Assembly: GCF_028372415.1 (NCBI RefSeq)
Contig: NC_092875.1
Location: 192,116,372-192,180,371 of the forward strand
Length of the DNA stretch: 64,000 nucleotides
Origin: Notamacropus eugenii
Lineage: Eukaryota; Chordata; Mammalia; Diprotodontia; Macropodidae
Reading direction: 5' to 3'
Below, in pieces: positions 22,829-33,328 of this stretch; within the stretch, counting starts at the first letter, position 1; each line of letters starts with the position of its first letter. Position numbers and translations under genes: made by a program. The notes beneath the pieces are model-generated. The model was not told where the DNA came from, ran no database searches, and was given only the letters and a program-made list of their open reading frames with translations.

Positions 22829-23099
22829 TGTCAACAAATTAGAGCTCTTCTCTGAGTGTGAACAGTTTATTGGTGACTTGGAGGGAAAGTTGAGCCAACA
22901 CACAGTTGGCAACAGTGGAGCAGAAAAAGGAGTGAGCAGCTTTCAGAGATTTGGTGTACAGCACTGCATTTGCTCATCTGGGTCAGAACACTCGCAAACA
23001 CCAAGACTGGTTTGATGAAAATGATGGAAAAATCCAGAAGCTGCTGAATGAAAAATGAGAACTCCACAGGATTTACCAGCAGGATAGTTCATCCACCTC

Positions 23100-24590
23100 T
23101 AAGGAAGCATTTAATTCCATCAAAAGCAAAGTACAAGGAAAGCTTAGAGAGATGCAATACTCCTGGTTCAGTAAGAAGGCAGATAAAATTCAGTTTCATG
23201 CTTATAGTAACAGTCCAAAGTACTTTTATGATTCCCTGAAAGCTATTTATGGACCAAAAACCTATGATGCATTACAACTACTCAGTGCTGATGAAAAGAC
23301 ATTGATTAGTGATAAGAACATGATCCTAGAGAGATAGGCTGAACACTTCCATAGTGTTTTCAACAGACTATCATCAATCAAGGCTGAGGCCATTGAATGT
23401 TTACCTCAGGTTGAAGTCAATTACTCCTTAGCTAAACTTCCAACTGAAGAAAAGGTTTTGAGGGCCATTATGTTCCTTTCATGTGGCAAAGCACCTGACG
23501 ATCATTACTCACACAAAAGTTGACTGAAATTTTCAAGGTTATATGACAAGAGAAGGTTATCCCCCAGGAGTTCAAGAATGCCTCCATTGTCCATCTCTAT
23601 AAAGGTAAAGGGAATAGATTGTCCTGAGACAGTCACAGGGGGGGTCTCTCTCTTAGTTGTTGCTGGCAAAATTCTTGCTACAGCACTCCTAAATAGGCTC
23701 ATCCTTCACCTGGAAGATGGATACATACCTGAGAGCCCGTGTGACTTCAGAAAGGGCCAAGGAACAGTTGATATGGTGTTTGCTGCCCAACAAATCCAGG
23801 AAAAATGCCAGGAGCAGAACAGAGGGCTGTATACAACACTAATAGATTTGACCAAGGTCTTTGACACTCTTAGTTGTGAGGGCATATGGAAAATTATGTC
23901 AAAATTTGGTTGCCCAGAGAAGTTCATCAGTATTGTATGTCAGTTTCATGATGGCATGTTTGCCTGGGTTCTGGATAGTAGACAATGCTCTCATGTCTTT
24001 CCACTTACCAGTGGTGTAAAACAGGGCTGTGTGGTAACTCCTATGCTTTTTTAGCATAATGTCTTCAGTCATGTTGTCAAATCCTTTCAATGAGGATGAA
24101 CATGACATCAAGGTCAACTACCATACTGACTGTAAGCTCTTCAATTTGAAAAGGTTACAAGCCAAGACCAAAGTGGAGGGAGTGTTGTTGCATGATTTTC
24201 TGTTTGCAGATGGTTGTGCACTTAATGCAACCTCTGAAGCTGGGATGCAACAAAGTAGGGATCAATTCTCTGCTGCCTGTGCTAATTTTGGCCTAACAAT
24301 TAACATCAAGAAAACACAGGTACTCCATCAACCATGACCACACCATCCATACATGGAGTCATCAGTTATAACAAATGGAGAAGCTTTGAATGCTGTGGAT
24401 AAGTTCACTTTCCTTGGTAGTATGCTTTCCACGGATGTGCACATTAACAATGAGGTTGATGCACACATTGCCAGAGCTAGCTCAGTATTTGGAAGGTTCC
24501 AAAGAAAAGTTTGGGAGAGAAGAGGTACTAGACTAACTACCAAACTGAAGGTCTACAGTCGTTGTGCTGACCTCATTGTTGTATGCCAGT
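23100..24590 (+). pseudogene. RTE reverse transcriptase domain, broken
   Basis: Starts with WFSKKADKIQFHAY and LKAIYGPKTYDALQLLSADE, typical of the segment before RT in RTE proteins. The RT core at 23578-24054 has GKILATALLNRLI, FRKGQGTVDMVFAAQQIQEK, LTKVFDTLS and SGVKQGCVVTP. A TAG ends this frame at 24052. The next frame carries KLFNLKRLQAKTKV and DFLFADGCALNAT, where the catalytic YADD is replaced by FADG, then VDKFTFLGSMLSTDVHI and TKLKVYS. Loss of the second catalytic aspartate alone would inactivate it. Confidence 0.85.
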
Positions 24591-25107
24591 GAAACATGGA
24601 CAGTCTACCAGTGCCATGTCAGGAAATTGAATCACTTCCATTTGAACTGTCTTAGGAAGAGTCTGAGGATCACCTGGCAGGATAAGGTACCAGACATGGA
24701 AGTCCTTGCTTGAACTGAACTATTAAGTATTCAAACTATACTTCAGAGAGCGCAACTTTGATGGGCTGGACACGTTGTTCAAATGCAAAATGTATGCTTG
24801 CCAAAAAGGCTATTTTGTGGGGAACTCACGTAGGGCAGGCAATCACATGGTGGTCAGAAGAGGCAATACAAGGACACTCTCAAGAACTTAGGATTTGACT
24901 GTGCAATATGGAAGACATTGGCACAGGCCTGCTCAGCATGGCATGCCCACATCAGAAAAGGTGCTGTGCTCTATGAGCAAAGCAGACTTGAGACACCACA
25001 AAGGAAATGTAGGAAGCACAAATTTGGAGTAACCACCTCAAATATTCACGTGGACTATCTGTGCCCAATCTGTGGTTGAGCATTTGGAGCGTGTACTGGT
25101 CTGATCA
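24591..25107 (+). pseudogene. RTE C-terminal region with zinc finger, broken
   Basis: Translates piecewise to LYASETWTVYQCHVRKLNHF, CWAGHVV-like and GELT segments, then KGAVLYEQSRLETPQRK and IHVDYLCPICG. These correspond to the thumb and C-terminal part of RTE proteins. The finger is interrupted by the SINE at 25108; the remainder (LISHSWTH) resumes after it near 25420. Copy A keeps the same region without the insertion. Confidence 0.75.
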
Positions 25108-25417
25108 TGTGTGTGTTCATCCTTCGTTGCTGAAGAAGACCATGCCATCAGAGAAATGATGACACCTGACTTTGTTCTGAGTGAGGGAGAGCTATGCAGG
25201 TCACCAACCTCACCTCTCCTTCAGAGCTATCTCAATACAGTGACCAGATATTCATCAGGATGACTAGAGATGACCCAGGATGAGGCAATGGGGGTTAAGT
25301 GACTTGCCCAAGGTCACACAGCTAGTGAGTGTCAAGTGTCTGAGGTGAGATTTGAACTCAGGTCCTCCTGACTCCTGCACTGGTGCTCTATCCACTGCAC
25401 CACCTAGCTGCCCCAAT
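25108..25417 (-). mobile_element. RTE-bodied tRNA SINE inserted in RTE copy B
   Basis: Flanked by a perfect 11-bp duplication TGGTCTGATCA (25097-25107 and 25418-25428). RTE copy A carries the uninterrupted site (TGGTTTGATCA at 20758). On the minus strand the SINE has a tRNA head, TCATCTCTAGTCATCCTGAT, a GAGGTTGGTGACCTGCATAG block and a tail GCAACGAAGGATGAACACAC. It is full length and among the better preserved SINEs here. Confidence 0.9.
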
Positions 25418-25509
25418 TGGTCTGATCAGTCACAGTTGGACTCACTGAAACTTCACTTTATCATGATGATGTCATTTTGGTCCTCTTTGAGAATGAAAGA
25501 CAACAATCA

Positions 25510-28105
25510 CCTCCATTACATTAATATACCCAATTTGTTTAGCTATTTCTCTACTTCTTAATTTCCAGTGCTTAGCCAGACAACAGAAAGAACTTCTCTA
25601 AGTATTTTTATACATTTAGGAAATTTTCCTCTTCCTTTCATCATTTTGGAAGTATAAGCTTAGCAGCAGTATTACTAGGTCAAAGGATATGTATAATTTA
25701 GGAACTTTGAAAGCATAATTCTAAATCACTTTCCAGAATAGTTGCACCAGTTCACAGCACCACTAACAGTACAAATCAGTGTATTTGTTTTTACAGTCCC
25801 TCCAACAACAGCCATTTTCCTTTTTTTAAAATCAAATTTGTTAATTGGATAAGTATGCTCTTTTAATTTGCATCTCTCTAATTATTATTAATTTGGAACA
25901 CTTTTCATATAGTTAGGGATTGCTTGGATTTCTTCCCTTGACAACTGCCTATTCGTATGATGGCCATTTATCAGTTGGGAAATTGCTCTTATTCTTATAA
26001 ATTTGAATTAGTTGAATCTTGGAAATGAGACCTTTATCAGAGAAACTTGTTTAAAAGATTCTCTTGATGCCTCTCCCTCAGGTCCCCAGGCAATTATTTC
26101 CCTTCTCAGCTTAGTTTCCTTAGGTATTATTTGTTTTTTGTTGTTGTTACAAAATCTTTTACATTTTAGATAATCAAAAATTATATCTTTAAACTTCTGT
26201 GATCCTCTTTATCCTTTGTTTGGTTATAAATTCCTTCCCTACCCATAGATCTGAAAAGTAATTTCTTCGTTGTTCCTTCAATTTGTTCATGATGCTACCT
26301 TTGAAATTTAAATTATGCATTCTTTTGGAGTTTATCATGATATATAGCTTAAGGTTTTGATCTAAATCTAAATTCTGCCAGACTTCTGTCAATTTTCCAT
26401 CAGTTTTGTCAACTACTGATTCCTTATCCCCAACAGCTGGGATTCTTAGGTTTATTAAACACCATACTACCAAGTTAATTTGCTTTGGTAAGCTGTATAT
26501 ACAAACTGTTCTACTGATCAACTTCTCTCTTTTTTATACAATATCAAATTCTTCTATTGATTACTGCCTTGTAATATAGTTTGCGATCTAGTGCTACTAT
26601 ACCCAATTCCTTGCCATTTTTTCATTATTTTCCATGAGATAATTGATTTTTTGTTCCCCCAGATGAATTCTTTTATTACTTTTTTTATCTTTGTAAAATT
26701 TCCCTTTGATGGTTGGATTGATATAGAATTAAATCTATACATTAAGTCTGGCATTATTGTGATTTTCATTATATTGATATAGCCTAGCCCTGAGTATCTA
26801 ATAATCCTCCAACTATTTAAGTCAATTTTGATTTCCTTAAGGATAATTTTGTAATTAAATTTATATGAGTAATAAATGTCTTTTGGTAGATTTACTCCTA
26901 AATGTTTTATATATTTTATAGATATTTTGAATGGAATTTCCTTTTTATTATTGCCTCTTGTACTTGAAATTATTATATATAAATACTAGTGATTTTATGG
27001 GTGTCTATGTAGCCTGCAACTTTACTAAAGCTACTAATTCTCTCAGTTTCCTTGCTGATTCTTTAGGATTTTCTAATTAAACCACCATGTCAAAAGTAAA
27101 TAAGGATCATTTTGTTTCTTCTTTACCTATCTTTATGCCATTAATTTCTTTGGTTTGTTTTATTGCAAGTGCTAGAATCTCTAGAATTATATCAGATAAT
27201 CATAGGAAGGGAGAATTTCCTCAGTCAGTTAGCATTTATAATATGCCAAGTACTATTCTAAGCTCTGGGGGTATAAATACAAGTAGAAAGAAACACAGTC
27301 CCCATCCTAAAAGAGCTTATAGTCTATTAGAGGAAGACATGTGTAAGGAAGCTGAAAAGCTGCGGGTTGGGAGAACCAGAAGTACCCTTTGATGTGGTAC
27401 GATAGAGATGATAGAGAAAGTTCCAAATATAGCCTAGAAAGGAATGCATCAGGTGCCCTCCTTAAATGGAGGTTTCAGGAGGAGCTATCCCTTCAGAAGG
27501 GAGTACTTCCAACGTGTGAATTCCAGAGCTAGAGTGAGGTTTCAGGATGAAGAGCTGGGACATATTAGAGGAAATAAGGAAATCCCTGATTTATTCCTGT
27601 ATTATTGAAACAGTTTCCAGCGTTTATCCATTTCATATAATTCTTGCTTTTGATTTCAGATAGATAATTTTGTTATACTAAAAAAGATATCTTTATGCTT
27701 TACCCCCCAAAATTGCGTGTAATATTTGATTAAAGGCTTTTTCTGTATCTGTTGAGATAAGAAGATACTTTGGTTCTATTTTGTTATGATGATGATTAAT
27801 TATGCTGATTGGTTACATGCCTACTATTAAAATCCAACCTGGTCACAATAGGTCATAAAGGACAATTCTTGATCAGAACAAATATATTTTTGGATAAATT
27901 CTGTAGTATGTTTGGCAGGATTTTATTTAAAATTTTTGAATCAATATTGAATGATAATGGTCTATAGATCTCCTTCATTGCTTTATCCTTCCTTGGTTTA
28001 GGTTTCCGCACTTTATTTGTCTCATAAAAGAAGTCTGATGGAATGCCTCCCCCCCTGCAATTTCTGATAATAACTGGTATAGTACAAGTTTTGTGTAAAA
28101 TGATA
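25510..28105 (-). mobile_element. Antisense L1, ORF2 and 3' region
   Basis: The minus strand carries L1 ORF2 from the reverse transcriptase to the C-terminus. Near 27930 the reverse complement reads NILNKIL; the frame at 26554-26769 has LMYRFNSISIQPSKG and FTKIKKVIKEFIWGNKK; the frame at 26189-26521 contains LKLYIMINSKRMHNLNFKG. These follow the order of mammalian L1 ORF2p. It abuts the RTE 3' end at 25509. A separate old repeat interrupts it at 27215-27575. The endonuclease domain and ORF1 are absent, and stops are frequent. Confidence 0.8.
27215..27575 (+). repeat. Ancient interspersed repeat inside the antisense L1
   Basis: AATATGCCAAGTACTATTCT, CCCCATCCTAAAAGAGCTTA and CTTATAGTCTATTAGAGG match the family at 4990. 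L1 sequence lies on both sides (through about 27210 and from about 27580). Confidence 0.6.
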
Positions 28106-29080
28106 TGTTAATAAAGTTGCATCACTATGTAGTTGGAATTATAGAAAACGTCAAATTTGCTGATTGAGAACTATACCACATAAACTTTTACTAAGGCTCT
28201 GTAGCATTGGATACGCACTGGAAAAGGATAATTCTTTAAATTTCCTAGGCCTTTGGAGAGCTGTCTAAATTTGGGCATACCCAAAATACTCCAATTGATT
28301 TGATAAGGTCAGCAAATGTTTAACTGGAGGGGAGAGTGTAATGGGGTGGGGTTCCCATCCAACCCAATTAATATAATCAGAGAAGAAGTTTAAACTAGTT
28401 ATGAACAAGTCCTCCAGGTGAATAAAATGCTTTGACCATTGAGATAAAAATGGATGGTGTCACATAGGAAATATATTGTAGCTTGCTAAATCAGGTATAC
28501 ACATGTATGCACACACACACACACAGAGCAAGTAAATTCATAATTAATTCTAGCAGGTCAATCTAGTAATAGGGGAATTCCACTCAAGCCTCTGAGGGGA
28601 AATTGTTTTAGGGGAAGAGTAGATTTCTCTTATCTTCCTCATACCAGGTGACATCAATTTGGGTGATCTACAAGAGTCATCAAAGGTCCCATCGTTGACT
28701 GGAATCATAGCAGTGGTTGCCACATTGAGAGAGAAAGAGAGGGAGAGAGACAGAGACAGAGACAGACAGACGGACACAGAGAGAGAAAGAGGGAGAGAGA
28801 GAGAGAGACAGAAAGAGAGAGACAGACAGAAATAGAGAGAAGGTCTCAGTTTGGGGGTGATGGGGGCCTTTTTGTTTTATAACTACTGTTCTTGCTATAC
28901 CTTTTCCATAAAGCCCTTTACTATAAAGCTTCTATTTTTTGATAATAAGGACATCATATGAGGTCATGAGCAACAGTACTAGAAATACCAATGACTCAGG
29001 GTTATCCCTGGAATCTAGAATAGGAGTAGCAGCCACTCTGTGAGAACCCAGTCTGCCTATGTAAGTATGAACACCTAAAA
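28106..29080. other. Unique sequence with CA and GACAGA tracts
   Basis: No gene or named repeat. CA repeat at 28508-28525 and a GAGA/GACAGA tract at 28725-28845, which accounts for the Ser/Leu-rich frame on the minus strand. Confidence 0.5.
28725..28845. repeat. GAGA/GACAGA simple repeat
   Basis: Impure purine-rich tract with GACAGA and GAGAGA units. Confidence 0.9.
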
Positions 29081-29084
29081 AATG

Positions 29085-29205
29085 TTCTACTTCTGTGATC
29101 TTAGGGAGACTACTTCGCCTCTATGGGTCTTAACTTTCCTTATCAATAAAATTGGAATGGTTGGGCTAAATGGCCTCTAACTACCCTTTCAGTTATAAAT
29201 ATATA
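29085..29205 (+). mobile_element. MIR fragment
   Basis: TGTGATCTTAGGGAGACTAC, TAACTTTCCTTATCAATAA and GGCTAAATGGCCTCTAACTA. Confidence 0.6.
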
Positions 29206-29209
29206 ATCT

Positions 29210-30433
29210 TATAGTCTATTGTACTACCCTGTTCCCTTGGGCCATTGCTAAGTTGTATTTTGCAACTGGCTCAGGATCAAATAGGCTTCACTGGTTATTT
29301 CTTTCCCCTTAAAATGAAGCTTAGCATGGTAAACAAACTGTGAAAACCATCTTACAAGATGTAGACTTTATGGAGAAATGTGAAGACAGGCCATTGGTCT
29401 AATAATACATCATGGGAGAAGCAACTTGATAGGAAGAGATTAGAGGAAGAGAAAGAATGGAAGAGAAAAAAACCATTTGGTGCTAAGTATGTTTGCCTTG
29501 ACAAGAAGGCTGGAAGGGAAGAAAAGGAATACAGAAAAACACATTTCACACAAACATTTGTCAGCATGCACACCTCTAGACAACTATGGGCATGCTTCAT
29601 GTTAGCCTAGGACAATTTTCATTTTTATCCCAAAATGATATGTCTGGGAAAATTAGTGTTGAAAATGAAACTGTTGGTACATAACCTAAAGTAGTTTTAT
29701 GTTCTACATCAAGAGGGAAACATAGGTCCTCATGTGTTTCAAATTAGTCTCGTTTTTCTGAAAAAGGTTTTCTATCTGAAGATGGATTCTGGCTGGCAGT
29801 TGCTGAAAATCTCCTTCTTCTGGGATCTTGCAGAGAACTGCATGAATGACGCCCCTGCCTGTTTACCCAGTTCCTGCTGCTGCTGTCAGTCTGAACATCT
29901 TTCCCACACCTGGAGCAGTTCAGCAAACAGGGATTTGCAGGTGTCACCCTCCACTGGCTAAAGGCTGGCTCCAGAGAGTCTAGCCAACGTCTGCTCCAGA
30001 TACTGGCTGGCCAGCTCTAGATGTGAGAGAGTGCACGTGTGTTTTTGGGGTGTGGGGTAGGGACCACGGTGAAGCAGTGCCCACTCTCCTCAGCTTTAAC
30101 TTTCCATCCATTTAAGAATTTAAATACTAGTTGAGCACTTAAAATAACGGTAGGATACATTCCAGTGCAATCTGCCAGTCAGAGGGGAAAAAAAGAGAAA
30201 TGTTTGAAACTCTGCATTTCAGAACCCCAAGGGCTTTCCGATTGGTTAGGTTTGGTAGTTCAGAGGATTAAAAAGGGAGAAATATTAGGAAGAAAAAAAG
30301 GAAGGCGGGGGGAGACGACCAGTTTATTCATTGAAGCAAATCTAATGGGTCACTGGGCCTCAAAAAGAAAAGGTTTGCCTACCTGGGCAAATCTTATTTT
30401 TCTTGCTTCACAATTAAAAAAAAATAATTTCCT

Positions 30434-30510
<77 letters not shown>

Positions 30511-32460
30511 CCTCTCCCTCTCCTTTTTTTTTTTTGCCATGCTAGTCACATTTCCCAAATCCTTTATCAACGGCTGTTCTGCATATGAATGGGCTGTAAT
30601 TGAACTGTCACATTCATGAAGGTCAGTAACCTTTCATTAGGAAGAATGTGTCTTTCTTGATAAATTGGAAAGTCCCTGAGGATTTGAAAGCATATTTTTT
30701 TTAAATCATTCTCACTACAGATACCTTGAAAAATCAAATACAGTCCTTTCCTCTGGTGGGGGTTGGAGGATGGTTTTGATTTTTGGAGAAAGGAATGAAA
30801 GGGGTCTTTCTCATGCTATGACTACAAACCCCTCTTGCTTTGTGTTTGCCATAGACTCCTCTTGCAAAATATTCACTCATAATTCAGCTTTCCTTGTGAC
30901 CTTCTTAAAAGCAAACTGAAAGCCTGAGTGCCCCTTTGCTTCTGAATGGCAGATAGTTACTCTGCTATTTAAAAAGAAATTTAGAATTACAGCTGGAATC
31001 TGAGTATTTGCTCAGAGACTGTGCTGATGAAAGAGCCATCTGAATGATGAGTTTTCAGTCAACCCCACCCAAAGATGGAAGTGGTAATCAGTATGAAGGC
31101 AGGGAGGGCACCTAGTGATTCTACCAGAATTTTCAAGTCACTGAGCCCCTCCCCCAAGGCATTTGCCAGGAATATCTACTCAGGGTTGAACTTCATTAAA
31201 AATAAAAACCCTCTGGAAGCAGGCCATTTAACAAAAGCTTCATGAAGCCTCAGCATTAGTTCTTGTCCCCAAAATGGCCCATCAGTCGCACCATGATCTT
31301 TGACCAAAGACTGCAATGTGGCTGGACATTAAGGTAAGAAAGTGGAGGGAGTTCTCTACTAATTATGACCATCATTTCTATCTTTCATCAAAACAAAGGG
31401 AGCCAGAATGATCTATGCTTTTGGAAAGTACTAAGAGAATCTAGCTTGAAATTGGAAATCACAATGTAAGTGACCAAGCAGAAAAGAAAAATAAGACATG
31501 GTATTAGACAAATGTAGGGATTAGGGAAGCTGGATAGGATGGGAATAAAATCTGAAGTTCAGAATCTTTTTCAAGTACAGCATCTAGAAGTGAGGCACTC
31601 AAGACTTTCCAGATTTCCATGATCATCAGGGAAAGAGAAACCTAGAATTTCCTAGACCTGGGGCAAGTTTCTCTAACCACTTTCTAAAAGCAATTCATGT
31701 ATTCCCAGCCTTGACCTCCAGACCTTCCTTTTTGTGTTAAGGCAACATAGTAGTTAGGAGTCAAGATAATCACTCTCCAGAGACATATGTGGGAATGGGT
31801 GTGAGAGTGTATCAAATTTGATTGAATTTCATATTTGTCTAGTTATTATATTTCATTGCCTTGAATTAATGATGCTCTAGTTTGAGCTGGTAAAAAGGAA
31901 CATTTATGAGGGCTCTTCAACTATGGATTTGAATAGATGATTACCCAAATAGTGATATTCAGAGGAGTGTAAATAAAAAGGGTGTCACATTGAAAGGCCA
32001 TAAATGCTAAAAAATGGGTTAAAATGAATAGATGCCTTTGTGTTCCAAAGCAAAATTGCTATCACTACTTTGACAGCCAGTGCCTTCATTTGGCTAAGTT
32101 GGTATTTAATTTACTACAAATTAGCTCACCACCTAAATATATATGTACATATGAAGAAATGAAAAACTTGCATCTTGCAGATGAAAATTAAATTTATAAC
32201 ATAAAGCAAGGGTGGGGGTGGGAGTGATACTACCAAAAGGGATTGAATTGATATATTGAAAATATGTCACCTCCATCATCTAAAAAAGCATAATCTATGT
32301 ACAGGGCATATGGAATTATGCTGTACTAAGTGTTATAATGAAAGAATTCCCTTGGCTTAATTGTAAGTATTACAGTTTAAAATCTAGCAAGCACTCAGTC
32401 CAAGATTCACATTATGTCATCTATGGCTAGCAAAAATAACAGTGAACAAATATGCTTTAT
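29210..32460. other. Repeat-poor unique block
   Basis: More than 3 kb with no recognisable SINE or LINE, broken only by the TC tract at 30437. It has several mixed-composition stretches (29800-30000, 30160-30360, 31000-31300). No open frame has a convincing exon context. Such blocks can hold conserved regulatory DNA, but nothing in this single sequence proves it. Confidence 0.5.
30437..30522. repeat. (TC)n microsatellite
   Basis: About 70 bases of pure TC followed by CCCTCCCTCTCCC, then a T-run at 30524. It explains the Ser-Leu run in the frame at 30165-30545. Confidence 0.95.
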
Positions 32461-32464
32461 CTCT

Positions 32465-32575
32465 CAGTAGAATATATTCTCCTTAAGGGAAAATCCTGTT
32501 TCATTTTTGTCTTTGTATACTAGGAGAGCAACACAACTCTGTGAACATAGTAGTCAATGCATATGTTGAAGAGAA
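32465..32575 (+). mobile_element. L2 3' tail fragment
   Basis: TATATTCTCCTTAAGGGAAA, TTTTTGTCTTTGTATACTAG and AACATAGTAGTCAATGCATA. Confidence 0.5.
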
Positions 32576-32579
32576 TTGA

Positions 32580-32805
32580 AGGTCACTGGCTTTGGAATAA
32601 GGAGACCTTGTTTCAAACCACAACCGGGTATTACACACTTTGCAACAATGGACAAAGCTGTTAACCTTTTCTAGCCTCTATGTATTCTTTAGCAAAGTGG
32701 GAATAATAATACTTCAGCTAATTACCACTATGAATTATTGTAAGGAAAGTATTTTGTATGACTTAAAAGTACTCTAGAAATGAGAACTGGTATTATTATT
32801 AGTAT
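32580..32805 (+). mobile_element. MIR SINE
   Basis: CTTGTTTCAAACCACAACC, TTTAGCAAAGTGGGAATAAT and ATGAATTATTGTAAGGAAAG. Nearly full length. Confidence 0.65.
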
Positions 32806-32809
32806 ATCT

Positions 32810-33328
32810 TATGCCTTGCTGGTACAGTGTGGTATAACATCTCCTAGTACTTTTGTTGGCCTCCAGACTTTGTAAATGACCTCCAAATTTGTACTTAGTA
32901 GTTGTGAGTATAAAAGCAATGTAAATGATTTTTGCAACAGATATGCCAGAAATTCACACATTTAGATAAAGTGTTTTCCCTTTCAAAGTCTTCACCTTAG
33001 AAGGTAATATGCACCTATTTTAAAAATGCTGTCATGATTCAACATAATTCTTGGCACTCAGCTTTGGGGATGGTCTTCAGGGTCTGGGACAAATCCTATT
33101 GAATAGTCAAAAATCTTTGTCTCTCTAATGGTGGATTTGTTTACTGGAATTGGTCAAAAGTTACTCTCAATATGGAGAAGTAAGTTCTTAGTCAAAGATT
33201 AATTTTGTTTTGTGGTTTGGGAAATGGCTACAAAAGTAGTTCTCAAAGATGAATTCCAAAGATGTTTCTAGCCATGGTAGCTCATTGAAATAAATGTCAC
33301 TTCCAAAGGTGTCTGTTCTAAAAGATGA
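32810..33328. other. Unique sequence upstream of L1
   Basis: AT-rich; no gene or named repeat recognised. Confidence 0.4.

Larger units (their letters stand above)
21111..25509 (+). mobile_element. Nearly full-length RTE LINE (copy B)
   Basis: About 4.4 kb including a nested 310-bp SINE. In order: a long 5' UTR (to 21986), an APE-type endonuclease, a linker, a reverse transcriptase, and a C-terminal region ending in a CCHH-type zinc finger. The 3' end is GATGTCATTTTGGTCCTCTT and then AATGAAAGACAACAA. RTE elements move by target-primed reverse transcription from a single ORF. This copy has several frame changes and stops and is inactive. The exact 5' boundary is uncertain because the SINE at 20861 abuts it. 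Confidence 0.85.

Noticed and set aside
30165-30545. 126-codon frame ending in Ser-Leu repeats
   Set aside because: The C-terminal half is a TC microsatellite and the rest shows no domain or exon context.
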